A stretch of 5,770 nucleotides of DNA from positions 1 to 5,770 of the forward strand of contig JALQST010000223.1 of the NCBI GenBank assembly GCA_023264315.1, read 5' to 3'. The translations under genes were made by a program, and so were the position numbers. The notes under the pieces were generated by a model. It did no database searches and was not told the origin of the DNA. It worked only from the letters and a program-made list of their open reading frames with translations. This document shows, in pieces, positions 1-5,770 of this stretch; the first letter of the stretch is position 1, and every line of letters begins with the position of its first letter. Source of the stretch: Nodosilinea sp. BSH.14 (GTDB taxonomy: Bacteria; Cyanobacteriota; Cyanobacteriia; Phormidesmidales; Phormidesmidaceae).

Positions 1-2556
1 GGGATTGCGCCTGGGGCTGAAACCATCCGGGAGTTGTTTGGCCAAGCGCCAACCCTGGTTTTGATTGACGAGCTTTCCATTTACCTCCGCAAGCTGAAGG
101 CGAAGGAACGGGATCGGGCTGGGGGACAGCTTACGGCCTTTCTCACGGCCCTGTTTAAGGCGGTGGAGTCTTCGCCGAGGGCGGCTCTGGTCTACACTCT
201 GGCGATTGGGAAAGGGGGCAAAGCCACCGATGCCTACAGTGAAGAGAATCAGTTCATTGCGGCTCAAATGGATGAGCTAATGAGTGTTTCGGCCCGCAAG
301 GCCACTCTGCTGGATCCGACGGAAGAGGACGAAACCGTTAAGGTTTTGCGGCGGCGGTTGTTTGGCTTTATCGACGATGCCCAAGCGGCCACGATTATTG
401 AGGCGTACCAACGACTGTGGGATCAGCACCGAGAGACCATTGTGCAAACCACAGCGGCGGATCAACGGATGGAGGCTTTTCGCGACGGCTTTCCCCTCCA
501 CCCAGAACTGCTTGAAACCCTGCGGGATAAAACCTCTACCCTGAGTAACTTTCAGCGGGTACGGGGGATGCTGCGGCTGTTGGCTCGCACGGTGGCCGAA
601 CTGTGGCGGGAGCAACCCAAGTCCACCTATGCCATTCACCTGCACCACCTGAATCCCGGCAATGAAGCGATTCGGCGGGAGATTGTCACCAAGCTAGAGC
701 TACAGCAGTTTCTCCCGGCGATTCGGGCCGATGTGGCGGGGGTGGAGGGAGATCAGCCCGCCTTGGCCCAAAACCTGGATCAAGAACATTACCGGGGGCT
801 GTTGCCCTATGGCTCCTACGTGGCGAGGGTGGTCTTGTTTCACTCCCTGGCGTTCAACGAATTGCTGAAGGGGCTGACGAAGGAGCAACTGCGCTATTCC
901 ATCCTTGCCCCTGACCTGGAAATGAGCTTTGTGGAGGATGCGGTTCGGCGGTTTGTGCAAGCGTCGGCCTATTTGGATGATCGCCCTGGTGCGCCCCTGC
1001 GGTTCTTAGCAGAGGCCAATCTGACCCAGCTCATTCGTCGGCAAGAGCAACTGATTGATCCGGGGCGGGTGCGCGATGAACTCAACGACGAAATCAAGAC
1101 CCTTTTTAAGGCGGGTGGGCCGTTCAACCTGGTTCCTTTTCCCGCTGGCCCCTACGACATCCCGGACGATACAGGGGATGGCAAGCCCTACCTCGCGCTG
1201 ATTAGCTACGAGGCCGAAACCGTCCATGGCGACCAGGTTCGGGTTCCGGCTTTGGTGGAGCGGCTGTATGCCGAAAAGGGCAGCAGTGGGGATCGGCGGT
1301 TGAACCGCAACCATGTGGTCTTTCTCTGTGTCGATTCGCAGAAGAAGGAGGATATGTGGCAAAAAATGGAACGCCATTTGGCCATCCGTAATCTGATCCA
1401 GTCGCCCACCTTTGCCCAGTTGGCCCAGTATCAGCAAGACGCCCTACAAGAGCAGAAAGGAAAATCCCAAACCCAGGCGGCCATTGCGGCCCAGCAAGCC
1501 TATCGCCACCTGTTCTACCCCTCTACGGCCAAGGTAGAGGGAAGTTCTGTGGAGCTCGCCCATGCTTCCATTGATGACCCCAATGCCTCGGAGTCGCCAG
1601 GGGCAGGGCAAAAGCAGGTGGTGCGCCAGCTTCGAGAAAGTCGTCAGCTTCGGCTACCGGAGGATAATCCTGACTCTCCCTCCTACCTTCGAGACAAAAC
1701 GCCCCTTCGCAAGGGCCAGATCAGTACGGCCAGCTTCCGGCTGGAGTTTTACCGAGACCCCAGCTTGCCTATGCTGGTGGGCCATGATGTGTTTACCAAG
1801 GGCATTGTGCAGGGCATTGAGGCGGGGCTGTTTGTCTACCGCAGTGGGGATTTGCTCTGGGGCAAAGGGGATCCCTCGGCTTCCATCAAGATCGACGAAA
1901 ATTCCTATGCTTACACCACGGAATTTGCCCAGGATAACGACATCTGGCCCCCCAAGCCGAAGCCTGACCCAGGGCTAGGAAATGACATCGGGACGGAAGG
2001 CCGGGGTTCTGAGGACGGTCGTGGGGCCAGCGATGGTACGGCGTCCACGGGTGGGGGTGCCCCAGGCGATCCTGGCGGCGGTGGAACCCCTGGATCTACC
2101 GAGACCTTACCGCTAACCACCTTCCAAGCCGAAGGCTCGCTGAAGGAGGCGCTGAACCGGGTTTGGGAACAGGCCCGCACCGCCAAGGTGGAACAACTTG
2201 CCAGCCTGGAAATCAAGCTCTACAACGACAGTGATGCCTTTACCCTGATGGGCCATGTGCGCCAAATTCGAGGGGCGACGGTGGATGTCGCCTTTGAGGG
2301 CGACTATGCCACGGCGACGGGCAGCACCTTTGGGTTTGAGTTCCAGGGCAGGGTGAACGATGCCGCCCCGATCAAAGATTTTTTGGCGGCACAGATGCGG
2401 GCCTCCCGCGAAAAAACGCTCCACGCCACCTACACCATTGCGTTTTCTGACGGCCTTGACCTAACCGGGGATGAACCTGCGACACTCACAGAGCGTCTTT
2501 GCAAGATGGGCACAGGCGCAGCCCATGTATCCGCCAAGGCTGAAGGAGTTCGCTAG
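1..2556 (+). CDS. DUF499-type P-loop ATPase, predicted defence-operon component (5' truncated)
   Basis: The reading frame is open from base 1, so the gene starts upstream; the TTG at 34 is only the first start-like codon, not a credible start. About 851 residues are visible, whereas from memory the family is around 1,000 or more, so the N-terminus with the Walker A loop is missing. A Walker B-like stretch (TLVLIDEL, 52-75) lies close to the edge. Next come the family-typical FPLHPELLE block (490-516) and FQRVRG (550-567), then a long helical middle and a beta-rich block around FLCVDSQK (1321-1344). A Gly/Pro/Asp-rich, probably disordered linker (about 1945-2100) separates off a C-terminal domain of about 150 residues. 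The stop codon abuts the next gene's ATG. DUF499 ATPases are usually found beside DUF1156 methyltransferase-like proteins and helicases in predicted phage-defence or restriction-like loci. That role is family knowledge and is not shown here. The family call rests on recognised motifs, not a search. Confidence 0.82.
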   Translation, partial: GIAPGAETIRELFGQAPTLVLIDELSIYLRKLKAKERDRAGGQLTAFLTALFKAVESSPRAALVYTLAIGKGGKATDAYSEENQFIAAQMDELMSVSARKATLLDPTEEDETVKVLRRRLFGFIDDAQAATIIEAYQRLWDQHRETIVQTTAADQRMEAFRDGFPLHPELLETLRDKTSTLSNFQRVRGMLRLLARTVAELWREQPKSTYAIHLHHLNPGNEAIRREIVTKLELQQFLPAIRADVAGVEGDQPALAQNLDQEHYRGLLPYGSYVARVVLFHSLAFNELLKGLTKEQLRYSILAPDLEMSFVEDAVRRFVQASAYLDDRPGAPLRFLAEANLTQLIRRQEQLIDPGRVRDELNDEIKTLFKAGGPFNLVPFPAGPYDIPDDTGDGKPYLALISYEAETVHGDQVRVPALVERLYAEKGSSGDRRLNRNHVVFLCVDSQKKEDMWQKMERHLAIRNLIQSPTFAQLAQYQQDALQEQKGKSQTQAAIAAQQAYRHLFYPSTAKVEGSSVELAHASIDDPNASESPGAGQKQVVRQLRESRQLRLPEDNPDSPSYLRDKTPLRKGQISTASFRLEFYRDPSLPMLVGHDVFTKGIVQGIEAGLFVYRSGDLLWGKGDPSASIKIDENSYAYTTEFAQDNDIWPPKPKPDPGLGNDIGTEGRGSEDGRGASDGTASTGGGAPGDPGGGGTPGSTETLPLTTFQAEGSLKEALNRVWEQARTAKVEQLASLEIKLYNDSDAFTLMGHVRQIRGATVDVAFEGDYATATGSTFGFEFQGRVNDAAPIKDFLAAQMRASREKTLHATYTIAFSDGLDLTGDEPATLTERLCKMGTGAAHVSAKAEGVR
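2543..2548 (+). promoter_or_regulatory. Ribosome binding site for the DUF7680-like gene
   Basis: AAGGAG lies inside the last codons of the DUF499 gene, 8 nt before the ATG at 2557. It supports that ATG over the in-frame ATG two codons later, and suggests the second gene is translated from the same message as the first. Confidence 0.7.
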
Positions 2557-3039
2557 ATGGTGATGACCGCCCCCAGACCTAACCTTACCCGTGAGCCAAC
2601 CGCCTTCAATGGCAAGCCGAGCTACGAGCTACGGGCAGAGCACCTTGGTGCCAGTAATCTTCAGCTTGAGGTGTGGCAGTTGCCAGCGACGGCGACGCCC
2701 CACATTACCAAACCTGTGCGGATTGCAGGGCTGAAGGGGCGCAACCTGGCGCTGATTGAGCATCGCATTTTGCGGCGGCTGTCTAAGGCGGGGATTAGCT
2801 TGGGGGGGCTAAAGCCGGATCAACCCAACGCCTTTCCGGTGGATGAGGATCTGGCGATGATGCTGGGCCTGATTTTTCGGGTGCTGGCTCCGATGCGGAG
2901 CCGGGAGAATATGGTGACGTGTGTGGAGGGCATTGAGGCCATGGGCCGAGAGGAGGCGTCTTACTGGTTGGGGATGGCGATGCACCGAAAGAATCCTCGG
3001 CGGGTGTTGGCTTCGTTGCGAATGTTGATGAAGGACTAG
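2557..3039 (+). CDS. DUF7680-like small protein, partner of the DUF499 ATPase
   Basis: This 160-residue soluble protein has no signal peptide or membrane segment. The start ATG directly follows the TAG of the DUF499 gene (TAGATG) and has an AAGGAG site 8 nt upstream, so the two genes form one transcriptional unit and their products may act together. The N-terminal third is beta-like (YELRAEHLG, LQLEVWQLP). It is followed by a basic helix (LIEHRILRRLSKAGI, residues about 68-82) and a helical C-terminus carrying the block GIEAMGREEASYWLGMAM, ending in an Arg/Lys-rich helix. The arrangement of a leading strand domain, an 'R.LRR.GI' helix and a 'I..M.REEA.YW' block matches what I remember of DUF7680, a family of unknown function found next to DUF499 proteins. 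No catalytic motif is visible. A regulatory, adaptor or nucleic-acid-binding role is possible but only inferred. The gene's TAG lies in a CTAG at the edge of the 142-bp insert. Confidence 0.75.
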   Translation: MVMTAPRPNLTREPTAFNGKPSYELRAEHLGASNLQLEVWQLPATATPHITKPVRIAGLKGRNLALIEHRILRRLSKAGISLGGLKPDQPNAFPVDEDLAMMLGLIFRVLAPMRSRENMVTCVEGIEAMGREEASYWLGMAMHRKNPRRVLASLRMLMKD

Positions 3040-3181
3040 TGCAGTGTCAAGATTAAGAATTAGGGCTTCGACAAGCTCAGCCCGAACGTGCCGTTTACGG
3101 TCGTCCTGAGCGGTGAGCCGGTCGAACCGTCGAAGGGCTTTGAGGATATCTGCAACCCTAAAATTTAACCCTGACAAACCA
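3040..3181. mobile_element. MITE-like 142-bp insert with terminal inverted repeats and CTAG flanks
   Basis: The interval between the two convergent stop codons is bounded by CTAG at 3036-3039 and again at 3182-3185, resembling a 4-bp target duplication. Inside these, 3040-3065 and the reverse complement of 3156-3181 agree at 18 of 26 positions. Shared blocks include TGTCA, TTAA and TTAGGG. There is no open reading frame of note, so any transposition would depend on an enzyme encoded elsewhere. IS5-family elements often target YTAR/CTAG sites, which makes them a possible parent, but this is inference. Since CTAG is itself palindromic, the flanks alone do not prove duplication. The alternative is an ordinary intergenic spacer with a bidirectional terminator. 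Confidence 0.5.
3063..3140. repeat. REP-like imperfect palindrome
   Basis: The left arm CTTCGACAAGCTCAG (3066-3080), continuing to CGAACG at 3088, faces a right arm that contains GTCGTCCTGAGC (3100-3111, on a GTCGTCC core) and GTCGAAG (3129-3135). CTTCGAC pairs with GTCGAAG, and GCTCAG with CTGAGC. This is the widespread bacterial dispersed palindrome of the CTTCGACAAGCTCAG...CTGAGC..GTCGAAG type. The right arm is longer because of two small duplications (TGAGCGG/TGAGCCGG and GTCGAACC/GTCGAAGG), so the hairpin would have an asymmetric bulge. Lying between convergent genes, it could stop or stabilise transcripts from both sides. There is no T-tract, so a classical Rho-independent terminator is not supported. 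Confidence 0.65.
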
Positions 3182-4363
3182 CTAGGCCGCTGGGCTAAAG
3201 CGGATTTTGAGGTAGTCATCCTCCATTTTGGCCCCGGAGGGTTGGAGGGCGGCGAGGGCCTGGGGCAAGACCAGGTTGCGGCGGTGGTTGCCGATGCGAA
3301 TATTGAGTTCGTCAGCGGATTTGCTCAGTTCGATTTTGTCCTTAGGAATCCCCGGCAGGTACAGTTCTAGGCTGTAGTTGTTGGCCTCTTGCACCACGCG
3401 CAGGGTGGTTTCTTTGTAGTACACCTGGGCCGGATCTTCGTCCTTGTAAAGGGTGTCCTTCAGGCGGTGCAGGGCGTCGATGCCGCACATTTCCTCGGCA
3501 AAGAGGGGCACTTCTTTGACGGGTAGGGGGCGGAAATCGTCGTGGATTTCCTGTTTGTATTCCTGCTGCTTTTCCTTCATCCGCTGGAAGAAGGGATCTT
3601 GGACTTCCTCAGGAATAATGCGATTGGCAATCACCAAATCGGTGCCCACGTTGTACAGGCTTAGGTAGGCATGGGCGCGAAGGGATTCCTTCAGCACCAT
3701 TTTTTCGGGGTTGGTGACGAGGCGCACGGAGGTTGTCGCGGCGTCGGTGAGGACTTTTTCCAGGGCGACGAGCTGCTCATAGAACTCGTAGGGGGCGTCC
3801 ATCACTTCGCGGGTGGGCAAGGAAAAGCCCGCCACGGGGCGAAATAGCGGTTCCACCAGGGGCCGCAGCACCTCAGAAACGGCCTGGAAGGGTTTGTAGA
3901 GTTTGCGCATGTACCAGCCCGCCACCTCCGGCAGGCTCAGCAGGCGCAGGGCCGTCCCGGTGGGAGCCGAGTCGATGATCAGCACGTCGTATTCGCCTTC
4001 GTCGTGGTGGCGTTTCATCCGCACCAGGCTAAAAATTTCGTCCATGCCGGGGAGGATGGCCAGTTCTTCGGCCTCAATGCCCTCCAATCCACGGGCTTGC
4101 AGCACATCGGTGATGTAGCGCTTCACCGCGCCCCAGTTGCCCTCTAGCTCCATCAGGGCATCCAGTTCCGCCCCCCACAGGTTGGGCTGCACCTGGCGCG
4201 GCTCGTGGCCCAGTTCCATATCAAAGCTGTCGGCGAGGGAGTGGGCCGGATCGGTACTGAGCACCAGGGTTTTGTAGCCCAGTTCGGCACAGCGCAGCCC
4301 GGTTGCCGCCGCCACGGAGGTTTTGCCCACGCCGCCTTTACCCGTCATCAACAATACCCGCAT
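3182..4363 (-). CDS. get3d: Get3d-like ArsA/GET3 family ATPase with C-terminal alpha-crystallin-like domain
   Basis: A 393-residue cytoplasmic P-loop ATPase of the ArsA/GET3 family, whose members act as nucleotide-switched dimers that bind hydrophobic client segments or energise transport. The deviant Walker A GKGGVGKTS is at residues 8-16, switch I STDPAHS at 36-42, and switch II DSAPTGTALR at 131-140. The family blocks NPEK (218-221), ANRIIPEE (246-253) and PLFAEEMCG (286-294) follow. Residues about 315-393 form a separate beta-rich domain (YSLELYLPGIPKDKIEL onward) like the alpha-crystallin/Hsp20 fold. That fusion is the hallmark of Get3d in cyanobacteria and other phototrophs. The protein has only two cysteines (C25, C293) and no CxxC zinc motif of eukaryotic Get3. 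It is a single ATPase unit, not the duplicated arsenite-pump ArsA, and no ars genes are nearby. The ATG is fixed by the P-loop at residue 8 and a GAGGA site 7 nt upstream. Clients in bacteria are unknown to me. Confidence 0.9.
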   Translation of the reverse strand: MRVLLMTGKGGVGKTSVAAATGLRCAELGYKTLVLSTDPAHSLADSFDMELGHEPRQVQPNLWGAELDALMELEGNWGAVKRYITDVLQARGLEGIEAEELAILPGMDEIFSLVRMKRHHDEGEYDVLIIDSAPTGTALRLLSLPEVAGWYMRKLYKPFQAVSEVLRPLVEPLFRPVAGFSLPTREVMDAPYEFYEQLVALEKVLTDAATTSVRLVTNPEKMVLKESLRAHAYLSLYNVGTDLVIANRIIPEEVQDPFFQRMKEKQQEYKQEIHDDFRPLPVKEVPLFAEEMCGIDALHRLKDTLYKDEDPAQVYYKETTLRVVQEANNYSLELYLPGIPKDKIELSKSADELNIRIGNHRRNLVLPQALAALQPSGAKMEDDYLKIRFSPAA

Positions 4364-4370
4364 GTGGGTG

Positions 4371-4375
4371 TCCTC
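4371..4375 (-). promoter_or_regulatory. Ribosome binding site of the Get3d-like gene
   Basis: On the minus strand, GAGGA ends 7 nt before the ATG at 4361-4363. It supports this start, which places the P-loop at the usual distance from the N-terminus. Just upstream (about 4380-4425) is the most AT-rich stretch of the right half, a plausible place for the promoter, but I see no convincing -35/-10 pair. Confidence 0.5.
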
Positions 4376-4439
4376 GTTTTCTCTAGTATTCCCTAGTTAC
4401 TTAATTTATCGGCTTTTTGAGGTTTCCGCTTGGGGTTGT

Positions 4440-4499
4440 GGGCCAATGTGCGCCGCTACCGGTGGGACGTGCGCCACCGCATCGGCTATGCGTTGGCCC
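4440..4499. repeat. 60-nt imperfect hairpin in the gap upstream of the Get3d-like gene
   Basis: Three nested pairings share one axis. GGGCCAA (4440-4446) pairs with TTGGCCC (4493-4499), GCCG (4452-4455) with CGGC (4483-4486), and CGGTGG (4460-4465) with CCACCG (4474-4479), closing an 8-nt loop. The internal loops are nearly symmetric (5/6 and 4/3 nt). It lies within the 190-bp gap (4364-4553) between two minus-strand genes, downstream of the cytochrome stop and upstream of the Get3d-like start. It could be a transcript 3' structure, a leader structure or a copy of a dispersed palindromic repeat. No T-tract follows on the minus strand, so it is not a standard terminator. I see no gene in the rest of the gap. 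Confidence 0.45.
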
Positions 4500-4553
4500 T
4501 GCGGTCTGTTGAGAATTCCTCGGGATTTCGCCGCTGGGCTATGGATGCAACCC

Positions 4554-5273
4554 CTAGCGATGCTTGAACAGCGGAAGGATCCAGGCGGCGACGATGCTGG
4601 CCAAAATCGCAATTTCGAGGGCAAGAATGGCGGTCATGGGCTGAAACCAGGTGGCCCAAGCGCCTTGCTGGGTGGCGGCCCACCAGTGAGACAGATGGTG
4701 GGGCCAGTGGGCAGGGCTGTCTTTTTCCCGAAATTTCCAGGTCAGCATGGACAGCAGCAGCGGTGCCCCGCCGACCTTGGCATTCATGAGCAGATGGAGA
4801 GCTGTAGCCAGCACCATCACCACCCAGGACATCAGGTGGGCGTAGTACCAGGCATGGTCGAGTTCGCCATCGGGGAGCCAGTCGGAGCCCATCATTTTGC
4901 CGCTGAAGAGGGCAAAGGTGAGGGCCAGCAGGGCCAGGGTATTGGTGAGGCGGTTGAGGGTGTACCACCAGGCGGGTTTGCCCACCTGGGCCAGTTTTTT
5001 GAAGGTGTCGGGCTGCACCAAGCGCCGCTGGCCGGGGCGGCAGGCATAGACCACAAAGGCCGGGAAAATCAGCAGCGTCCAGAGCCCAAATGTGCCGTGG
5101 ATACTCTCAATCTCCGAAAACTTGGGTAGGGGAATGCCCCCCCAGCGCCCATCGTAGGTGTCATAGGTCCAGTAGGCGGTGAGGAGGGCGGCGATGAGAC
5201 ACAGCCCGGTGAGGCCATGGAGCAGGCGCAGTAGAAAGGGCTGGTAGGGGGCGGAAGGTTTCGTCATTGGCAT
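4554..5273 (-). CDS. Cytochrome b/b561-like multi-pass membrane protein
   Basis: About 239 residues, with hydrophobic segments at roughly 14-36, 59-77, 106-127, 144-165 and 214-235. These indicate an integral membrane protein with four core helices plus a C-terminal helix and a very short tail. Histidines inside or at the ends of helices (H19, H59, H146, H160) are in places expected for bis-His haem b ligands. The opening RLLHGLTG block resembles the first helix of bacterial cytochrome b561/hydrogenase-type b subunits (Cytochrom_B561 / Ni_hydr_CYTB group). Such proteins pass electrons between membrane quinones and a partner. The partner here is unknown, and no dehydrogenase or hydrogenase gene is visible. 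The start is uncertain: TTG at 5276, ATG at 5273 and ATG at 5267 are all in frame, and none has a clear Shine-Dalgarno site. I chose the ATG at 5273. The gene lies between dusA and the Get3d-like gene on the same strand. Confidence 0.75.
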   Translation of the reverse strand: MPMTKPSAPYQPFLLRLLHGLTGLCLIAALLTAYWTYDTYDGRWGGIPLPKFSEIESIHGTFGLWTLLIFPAFVVYACRPGQRRLVQPDTFKKLAQVGKPAWWYTLNRLTNTLALLALTFALFSGKMMGSDWLPDGELDHAWYYAHLMSWVVMVLATALHLLMNAKVGGAPLLLSMLTWKFREKDSPAHWPHHLSHWWAATQQGAWATWFQPMTAILALEIAILASIVAAWILPLFKHR

Positions 5274-5408
5274 CAATCAATCGTCAGGGGCGTCAGGGAC
5301 GGCAAAGGAGCACCGAACCCATCCTAGCCGAAGGGCCGTTGTGCACCGGTCGTCGTGGGTTGGTCTTCGCCCAGTTTTTACGATTTGGACGGCCATCTTC
5401 TCGCCCGG
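5274..5408. other. Intergenic gap between dusA and the cytochrome gene
   Basis: No gene is seen in these 135 bp. Two exact copies of CGTCAGGG (5282-5289 and 5291-5298, 9-bp period) lie immediately upstream of the cytochrome start. A loose inverted repeat, ACCGAACCCA (5312-5321) against TGGGTTGGT (5356-5364), has one bulged base and a 34-nt spacer. Either could be regulatory, but no convincing promoter hexamers or terminator could be made out. Confidence 0.35.
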
Positions 5409-5770
5409 TTAACGGAGGGCAGCGAGGTGGTTTTGTTGCTGGGTGGCCTGCTGCACGGTGAGGAGAGCCTGTTGGACGACCTCCACACCGGCGTTCGGTT
5501 GACAGGACTCCTCGGTGAGGATCCGTTTCCACTGGCGGCTGCCCGGTTGTCCGGCAAACAGCATTAGCAAATGGCGGGTGATTTTGTTGAGCTTCAGCCC
5601 CCGGCTCGTCCAGTGGTCAATGTAGGGCAGCAGGGTTTCAACCACCTCAAACCGGGTGAGGGGCGCGTCACTGACCCCAAAGAACCGCCGATCTACCTCG
5701 GCAAACAGGTAGGGGTTGTCGTAGGCGGCGCGGCCCATCATCACGCCATCGACGCGGTCAAGCTGGGTGG
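5409..5770 (-). CDS. dusA: tRNA-dihydrouridine synthase DusA, C-terminal part (5' end outside window)
   Basis: The frame stays open to base 5770, so only about the last 120 residues are seen. The GTG at 5744 is an internal valine codon, not a start. The segment VDGVMMGRAAYDNPYLF (5753 down to about 5703) is the conserved end of the FMN-binding TIM barrel in Dus enzymes. It is followed by the helical C-terminal tRNA-binding domain with the DusA-type ITRHLLMLFAGQPGSRQWKR block. Dus enzymes use FMN and NADPH to reduce uridines in the tRNA D-loop; the DusA subfamily acts at position 20/20a. The catalytic cysteine and the upper barrel are beyond the right edge. The stop is TAA at 5409-5411. The gene is upstream of the cytochrome gene on the same strand, separated by about 135 bp, so co-transcription is possible but not required. 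The call is firm; assignment to DusA rather than DusB/C rests on the C-terminal block. Confidence 0.9.
   Translation of the reverse strand, partial: TQLDRVDGVMMGRAAYDNPYLFAEVDRRFFGVSDAPLTRFEVVETLLPYIDHWTSRGLKLNKITRHLLMLFAGQPGSRQWKRILTEESCQPNAGVEVVQQALLTVQQATQQQNHLAALR

Noticed and set aside
3063..3140. Rho-independent terminator between the convergent genes
   Set aside because: The stem is imperfect and no T-tract follows on either strand. A REP-like repeat explains it better, though it may still affect termination.
2809..3219. Minus-strand open frame over the DUF7680-like gene
   Set aside because: It is a shadow of the plus-strand gene and crosses the repeat element; composition is Arg/His/Gln-rich with no motif.
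3113..3370. Plus-strand open frame starting in the REP-like repeat and running over the end of the Get3d-like gene
   Set aside because: It is antisense to the conserved crystallin-like domain and has no RBS or recognisable product.
3182..4363. Arsenite-efflux ArsA
   Set aside because: There is a single ATPase unit, no metal-binding cysteine triad, no neighbouring ars genes, and a crystallin-like tail.
4323..5129. 268-codon plus-strand open frame across the Get3d start, the gap and most of the cytochrome gene
   Set aside because: It is antisense to two well-supported genes. Its product is Gly/His/Gln-rich with no recognisable motif, typical of a shadow frame in GC-rich DNA.
5409..5744. Short complete gene starting at the GTG at 5744
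   Set aside because: The frame continues to the window edge with conserved Dus residues (LDRVDG) upstream of the GTG, so it is the truncated C-terminus of a longer gene.

Overview
The window looks like part of a cyanobacterial chromosome, probably a filamentous or Leptolyngbya-like lineage of moderate-to-high GC. The main clue is a Get3/ArsA-type ATPase with a C-terminal alpha-crystallin-like domain, an architecture known from cyanobacteria (Get3d). A small b561-type cytochrome and a DusA tRNA-dihydrouridine synthase beside it fit this. No 16S rRNA or other strong taxonomic marker is present, so the assignment is an inference.

Left half (1-3039, plus strand): the 3' part of a large DUF499-type P-loop ATPase gene, which runs off the left edge. 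It is followed with no intervening base (TAGATG junction) by a 160-residue protein that I recognise as DUF7680-like. The two are almost certainly co-transcribed. DUF499 proteins usually sit in predicted anti-phage or restriction-like operons with DUF1156 methyltransferase-like proteins and helicases, so this is probably the downstream end of such a cassette. The partner genes lie outside the window.

Middle (3040-3181): a 142-bp non-coding insert between two convergent genes. It has imperfect terminal inverted repeats, a CTAG at each end that looks like a target-site duplication, and a REP-like palindrome inside. Removing it together with one CTAG would leave the two convergent genes overlapping by exactly their stop codons. 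It reads as a small non-autonomous (MITE-like) element at the border between the accessory cassette and the housekeeping genes.

Right half (3182-5770, minus strand): three genes on one strand, in transcription order dusA (its 5' part lost off the right edge), a multi-helix cytochrome b/b561-like membrane protein, and the Get3d-like ATPase. Their gaps of 135 and 190 bp could hold separate promoters. The 190-bp gap contains a 60-nt imperfect hairpin. No tRNA, rRNA or CRISPR array was seen.
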